NCBI GenBank assembly: GCA_003249585.1
Contig: QKIM01000296.1
Span: 1-9,764, forward strand
Reading direction: 5' to 3'
Source: Deltaproteobacteria bacterium
GTDB lineage: Bacteria; Myxococcota_A; Polyangia; HGW-17
Length of the DNA stretch: 9,764 bases
Below the pieces are notes generated by a model. The model had not been told where the DNA came from, ran no database searches, and saw only the letters and a program-made list of their open reading frames with translations. Numbering within the stretch: the stretch's first letter is position 1; the number at the start of each line of letters is the position of its first letter. The translations under genes were made by a program, and so were the position numbers. Shown here piece after piece: positions 7,201-9,764 of this stretch.

Positions 7201-7530
7201 CAGGATCTTGTTGGCAAAGCCGTGGATGGTGAAGATCTGTGCCCTGTCCACCGAGAGGGAGGCTCGATGGAGCAGCGCCCGCTCGGTGGCTGTGAGCCCG
7301 ACCTCCTGTGCGAGAGTGGTGGACAGCCTGTCCCTGAGACGGCTGCGAAGCTCTGCCGTCGCCTTCTCCGTAAAGGTCACCAGGAGGATGCTCTCGAGGG
7401 GAACTCCCCGGATGAGCAGCTCCAGGACCATGGACATGATAGTATAGGTTTTTCCGGTCCCTGCGGAGGCTTCGATGACGTTGTGTACGTCAAGGGCCGC
7501 CTGGAAGAATTGGGTTCGGGTGGTTGTCAT
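4207..7530 (-). CDS. recB: RecB: helicase-nuclease subunit of exodeoxyribonuclease V
   Basis: Superfamily 1A 3'-5' helicase fused to a RecB-family nuclease; with RecC it unwinds and resects double-strand breaks and promotes RecA loading in the cytoplasm. Helicase motifs: Walker A ASAGTGKT (21-28); Ia VTFTEKATAEL (51-61); II DEFQDTD (363-369); III GDPKQAIYGFRGAD (390-403); IV LDTNYRSS (425-432); V LTMHKSKGLE (702-711); VI ERLYYVAFTRA (765-775). The C-terminal nuclease is intact, with His899, Asp1012, Asp1025 and Lys1027 in DWKT, and the QxxxY pair Gln1050/Tyr1054. Asp1012 and Asp1025 are 13 apart, as in E. coli RecB. The end matches RecB (FGGILYAFLRGG), which favours RecB over AddA. At 1107 residues it is slightly shorter than E. 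coli RecB (1180). The ATG overlaps the recC stop (ATGA), with a GGAGGAG ribosome site 10 bases upstream inside recC. Confidence 0.95.
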   Translation of the reverse strand: MTTTRTQFFQAALDVHNVIEASAGTGKTYTIMSMVLELLIRGVPLESILLVTFTEKATAELRSRLRDRLSTTLAQEVGLTATERALLHRASLSVDRAQIFTIHGFANKILHEFSFLNDMPMKRHQGVPGDIFLREFHRFMEEEVSAEPELRAIASHIARRQGTSRLMSILKDAQSCHEELTPFSLSEFRGHLEAFADVLTSPSLSLSIEEFLKDPVTPTKGLRISNFIRLFERIIAGLRACLEGHGEWIEECLALHDTFQEKTPSKYMHFLLTHGAVPSRLTAEEVNRFTELLGVLGLHLRSTAVIAGRLLGARLAGRLSESKRDMGVVEFDDMILLLRGSLRQGSPHLAETLRKRYSHAIIDEFQDTDPAQWDIFRDIFLAGGSLSIVGDPKQAIYGFRGADLYTYLEARRTLLDTGRGVPISLDTNYRSSAAMVDTFNRIFTDPDRPWFTHAVSCSPSAAGRIETTSSIPLELLRPDMEEGDSREDLFHKHLDMVCRRLTDLLQEGVRPDEVFILSNTHSELEEMAEYLETAQIPYSFYKRGGLFQSEEAAQILTLLEAVANPFSRHLLGKACLTEFFPLDPREIVRRMHDGAPLPQEHLFVRWHQMSREGRMGAFLDELLEESGYLRRALAGGRGQALLRVTEIIRILGETGESQALTVAQLAEQLKGYISKRLLDEGAALNMQPSAATRDHLPGVQLLTMHKSKGLEARAVFLIGGLTRGKSGGPFLTWHHPDTGRRETGVLGGDPLRMDQYTREQAGEVERLYYVAFTRASERLFAPLFCDTAFTPSDLIRGRYERSNTHLCWLLSQDRLPGARVIDGPLPAAPLHREEPSRRGIAAPPALWSPETIAGRIGPRLFSYSSLHRDSQPFVVPLSFEREESGEQVSSGARFGSYVHELMELVDPSGARGISEQAWRRLPEIRRLRERCAGRYDLLEGEDKLGLSLCHQGWTAPVFTERLSLPGGLCILSELIREREFLFPVPSLHVEQGRVTIPSKDAPRTNFLRGFMDLIFRHQGSLFILDWKTDLLPAYEEEIMMAHAGEHYGIQALIYSAALCRLQGIVDAHTYNQRFGGILYAFLRGGSSERSAMVTLRPPFSELVPLLG

Positions 7531-9764
7531 GGCCCGTGGTCTCCTCCGAGATACTCATCGATGAAGGAGAATCCCTGCCCTCCGAGGAGGGCCCGGGCGC
7601 GGGCTGCCGGGTCCGGGTGCAGGGGGAAGGAACCGGCCCACTCCAGCGGCGAGCGGTTGTGATACGGTTCCATGTGGGGGTGTTGCAGCATTCTGAGGCG
7701 AAGGCTCTCTCCCTCCAGGCCTCTGGAGAGGCCGTCGAGGAGCCGATCCATGGGGAGCTGGTATTGATTGTCTTGATCGTCTGCGGAGCGCAGGAGGTCC
7801 GAAAGCCATGCTCTGGCTGTTTGTGGCAGGGGCGCTCTGAAGGATCTGGTGGTCTGGCCCTTCTCGGTGATCATGGCCACACGGAAAGATTCGTGGACCA
7901 GCTCCGCAGCGGCGCCGACCATGCCCACGAGCCAGCCCTCCAGCCAGTGGGTGTGCTGGATCTGGTCGTCCTGGGGGATGCGTATGAATGTATTTTCCTT
8001 TGGAAAAAGGGGCCACAGTCTCCCCGTGAGCCGGGAACTCCCCAGGGGGAGCGGCTCGTGGATGCGCTCCCAATTTTTTCGCCGCCGGCCGAGGGACCAG
8101 GTGACGAGGAGGTCCGTGGGACCGAGGAGATCGAACAGCCGCTCATCGAGGGTTCCGAGGGTCTCGAGGTCTTCCATGAGGGCCCATGGCATGAAGAAAT
8201 CCGAGGGATACCTCCCCGTGTGTTCGGCCATGGCCGAGGCACCGAGGAAGCGCTCCTCAAGAGATCCTCCGTCCCGATTCGAGTGGAATTCGTAGAGGGT
8301 CTCCCTGATGAGGTTCCGGCGGCTGCGGCTGCCGGCGAGGAACCCGTCGTTTTCAGCCAGACGGGGGATGGACAGATCCTCTCCCTGGATGCCCAGTTCC
8401 AGGATCAGGCTCCCCTGGAGCGGGTTCTTGACGTATCGTGTCAGGGCCCACACGGATATGGAGCGGGGGTCGTCGGGATATGGAATCACCTTGGCCGGGG
8501 TCGGCAGGGGTTCCTCCTGACTTTTTTGGGTGGCCATGAGTTCAAGGTAGCCCTGGGGGGACCAGCCGGGCGCGAATCCAGATGACCCGTCGGCCCGATA
8601 GTAGATTTCATGGGCGCGGGTGTCAGGGTGTATCTCCAGAGTTCCTTCGGCGGCGAGGCGGGCCAGCAGATCGCCGCCGGCGTCGACGGGGTCACCGAGC
8701 AGGGAGGCGGCCAATGTCCTCACCACTCCGGCGGGTTCGAGGACCCGTCCCGACGCGGCCTCACGGGCCACGTAGGAGAGTCGCAGCGTCATCGAGGGAG
8801 TGGTCAGGTTTTCCAGGAGGCAGTGCTGAGACCACAGCGCCGCGTGCGACTCCCCGCCGCCCAGATGCGGTCTCAGGTCGAGGACCGAGGGACTCTCCCG
8901 ACCGGGGAAGACCCCATCGGAGAGACCCACCAGAAAACGGACGGAAAAGGGGACCGGCCTCAGGGTAGGGAGATGGGAGATGGTGATCCCACGGGTGCCG
9001 TAGGCCGTGTGGTGACTCTTGAGGGCGGCGAGCCGCGCCAACGCGAGACTGCAGGGGATGTGATACCCGACGGTGGTCTGGGTCAGGGACAGGTCCTCGA
9101 TGGACCGCTGCAGCTCGTCGAGCAAGGCCGAGACCGACTGGAAGACGCGCCGGTGGGCGGAGGTCGTCTGCCGGACATAGGAGGAGAGAAACTGTCTGAT
9201 CAGCAAAAACCAGCGGTTCAGGGGGAGCTTCGAGTCGCTTATGAGTCGGGCGTCATCGAGGAGGGAGCGGATGCGGGTGATCACTGGGGCGAGCTCTTCG
9301 ACGCCAACCTCCCGGTACGGCGGGTATCCCGGGAGATCTACGGGTGCTGCCGGCTCTGCGGGGGGTTCGGGGGGCAGGAGCGCTCCCCTGCACAGTCGCG
9401 CGAGGGCCTGCTCCCATGAGTGGACCACTCTCCCCGTAGGGCCTGGCTCCCGGTCGCTGAAAACAGCCAGTTCCTCGATGAGGGGGAGCCATCGATCCCG
9501 ATGCTCGTGGACCTCGCCCCCTGTGTAGGGGTTGTCCAGGACGGCGAGCATGGCCTCCCAGTCCAGAGGGGAGCGGGGCAGTTCGAGAAGCTGCTCCATG
9601 GCCGCAAGCAGTCGATGCGCCTCCGGTCCGTGGTCGGCGCTTCGCACAAAGGGGATCTGGGCCCGCTCAAGGTGGGACCGGATGGTCATGGAATAGGCAT
9701 CCAGGTGTTCGAGATCACATATGATGATGGCAATGTCGCAGAAGTTCAGGGTCTCGTCTCCGCG
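7527..9764 (-). CDS. recC: RecC: exodeoxyribonuclease V subunit, 5' end outside window
   Basis: Non-catalytic scaffold subunit of the RecBC enzyme, which holds the split DNA strands and scans for Chi. The open frame continues to the window edge: 25 in-frame codons precede Met at 9687-9689 and read DIAIIICDLEHLDAYS, matching the conserved RecC 'DI-V---D---Y' segment. That Met is therefore internal. The 745 visible residues correspond to about the last two thirds of E. coli RecC (1122 aa). Recognisable segments are FLVGLSDGVFPG (about 8905-8945; E. coli has CLLGMNDGVYP) preceded by LPTLRPVPF, and a C-terminal part starting ALTRYVKNPLQG (about 8420-8460). That part has the RecC nuclease-like layout but no DxK active site, as in known RecC. 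It overlaps recB by 4 bases. AddB is an alternative, but the DGVFP context and recB partner favour RecC. Confidence 0.92.
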   Translation of the reverse strand, partial: RGDETLNFCDIAIIICDLEHLDAYSMTIRSHLERAQIPFVRSADHGPEAHRLLAAMEQLLELPRSPLDWEAMLAVLDNPYTGGEVHEHRDRWLPLIEELAVFSDREPGPTGRVVHSWEQALARLCRGALLPPEPPAEPAAPVDLPGYPPYREVGVEELAPVITRIRSLLDDARLISDSKLPLNRWFLLIRQFLSSYVRQTTSAHRRVFQSVSALLDELQRSIEDLSLTQTTVGYHIPCSLALARLAALKSHHTAYGTRGITISHLPTLRPVPFSVRFLVGLSDGVFPGRESPSVLDLRPHLGGGESHAALWSQHCLLENLTTPSMTLRLSYVAREAASGRVLEPAGVVRTLAASLLGDPVDAGGDLLARLAAEGTLEIHPDTRAHEIYYRADGSSGFAPGWSPQGYLELMATQKSQEEPLPTPAKVIPYPDDPRSISVWALTRYVKNPLQGSLILELGIQGEDLSIPRLAENDGFLAGSRSRRNLIRETLYEFHSNRDGGSLEERFLGASAMAEHTGRYPSDFFMPWALMEDLETLGTLDERLFDLLGPTDLLVTWSLGRRRKNWERIHEPLPLGSSRLTGRLWPLFPKENTFIRIPQDDQIQHTHWLEGWLVGMVGAAAELVHESFRVAMITEKGQTTRSFRAPLPQTARAWLSDLLRSADDQDNQYQLPMDRLLDGLSRGLEGESLRLRMLQHPHMEPYHNRSPLEWAGSFPLHPDPAARARALLGGQGFSFIDEYLGGDHGP

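Noticed and set aside
7524..9419. Plus-strand open frames (353 and 269 codons) antisense to recC
   Set aside because: The minus-strand frame shows clear RecC similarity throughout. The antisense translations are Gly/Arg/Pro-rich with no motif.
4207..9764. Reading the two large minus-strand genes as a phage-defence helicase-nuclease system
   Set aside because: Motif order, the C-terminal FGG--Y-FLRG segment and the RecC partner make these housekeeping RecB and RecC. No defence-type companion gene is present.

Overview
The window is GC-rich, densely coding bacterial DNA. It holds three predicted lipoproteins, a thioredoxin reductase and a RecB-RecC pair. A RecBCD-type nuclease, lipobox signal peptides and a secreted lamin-tail-domain protein suggest a Gram-negative, possibly a deltaproteobacterial or myxococcal lineage. 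That placement is inference: no rRNA or marker gene is present. I see no mobile element, CRISPR array, tRNA or rRNA.

Layout. Positions 2-967 (minus) encode a HEAT-repeat lipoprotein. Positions 1064-1399 (minus) encode a small arginine-rich lipoprotein that I do not recognise. Positions 1531-2487 (plus) encode thioredoxin reductase TrxB, the only plus-strand gene. Positions 2490-4070 (minus) encode a 526-residue lipoprotein with Ig-like regions and a C-terminal lamin-tail domain; it converges on trxB with a 2-base gap. An AT-rich spacer (4071-4206) follows. It carries a 15-bp palindrome, a weak promoter candidate, and a hairpin with a C-rich stretch at the recB 3' end. Positions 4207-7530 (minus) encode RecB. 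Positions 7527-9764 (minus) encode the C-terminal two thirds of RecC, which runs off the right edge.

How the genes work together. recC and recB overlap by 4 bases (ATGA) and are almost certainly co-transcribed and translationally coupled; their products form the core of the double-strand-break resection enzyme that loads RecA. No recD follows recB here. The lipoproteins have no evident functional link to recBC or trxB. No gap between genes exceeds 300 bases.

Overall this looks like ordinary chromosomal housekeeping sequence plus lineage-specific envelope lipoproteins. I found no convincing new multi-gene system. The points most worth following up are the apparent lack of recD beside recB, the lamin-tail lipoprotein, the orphan small lipoprotein and the structured spacer downstream of recB.
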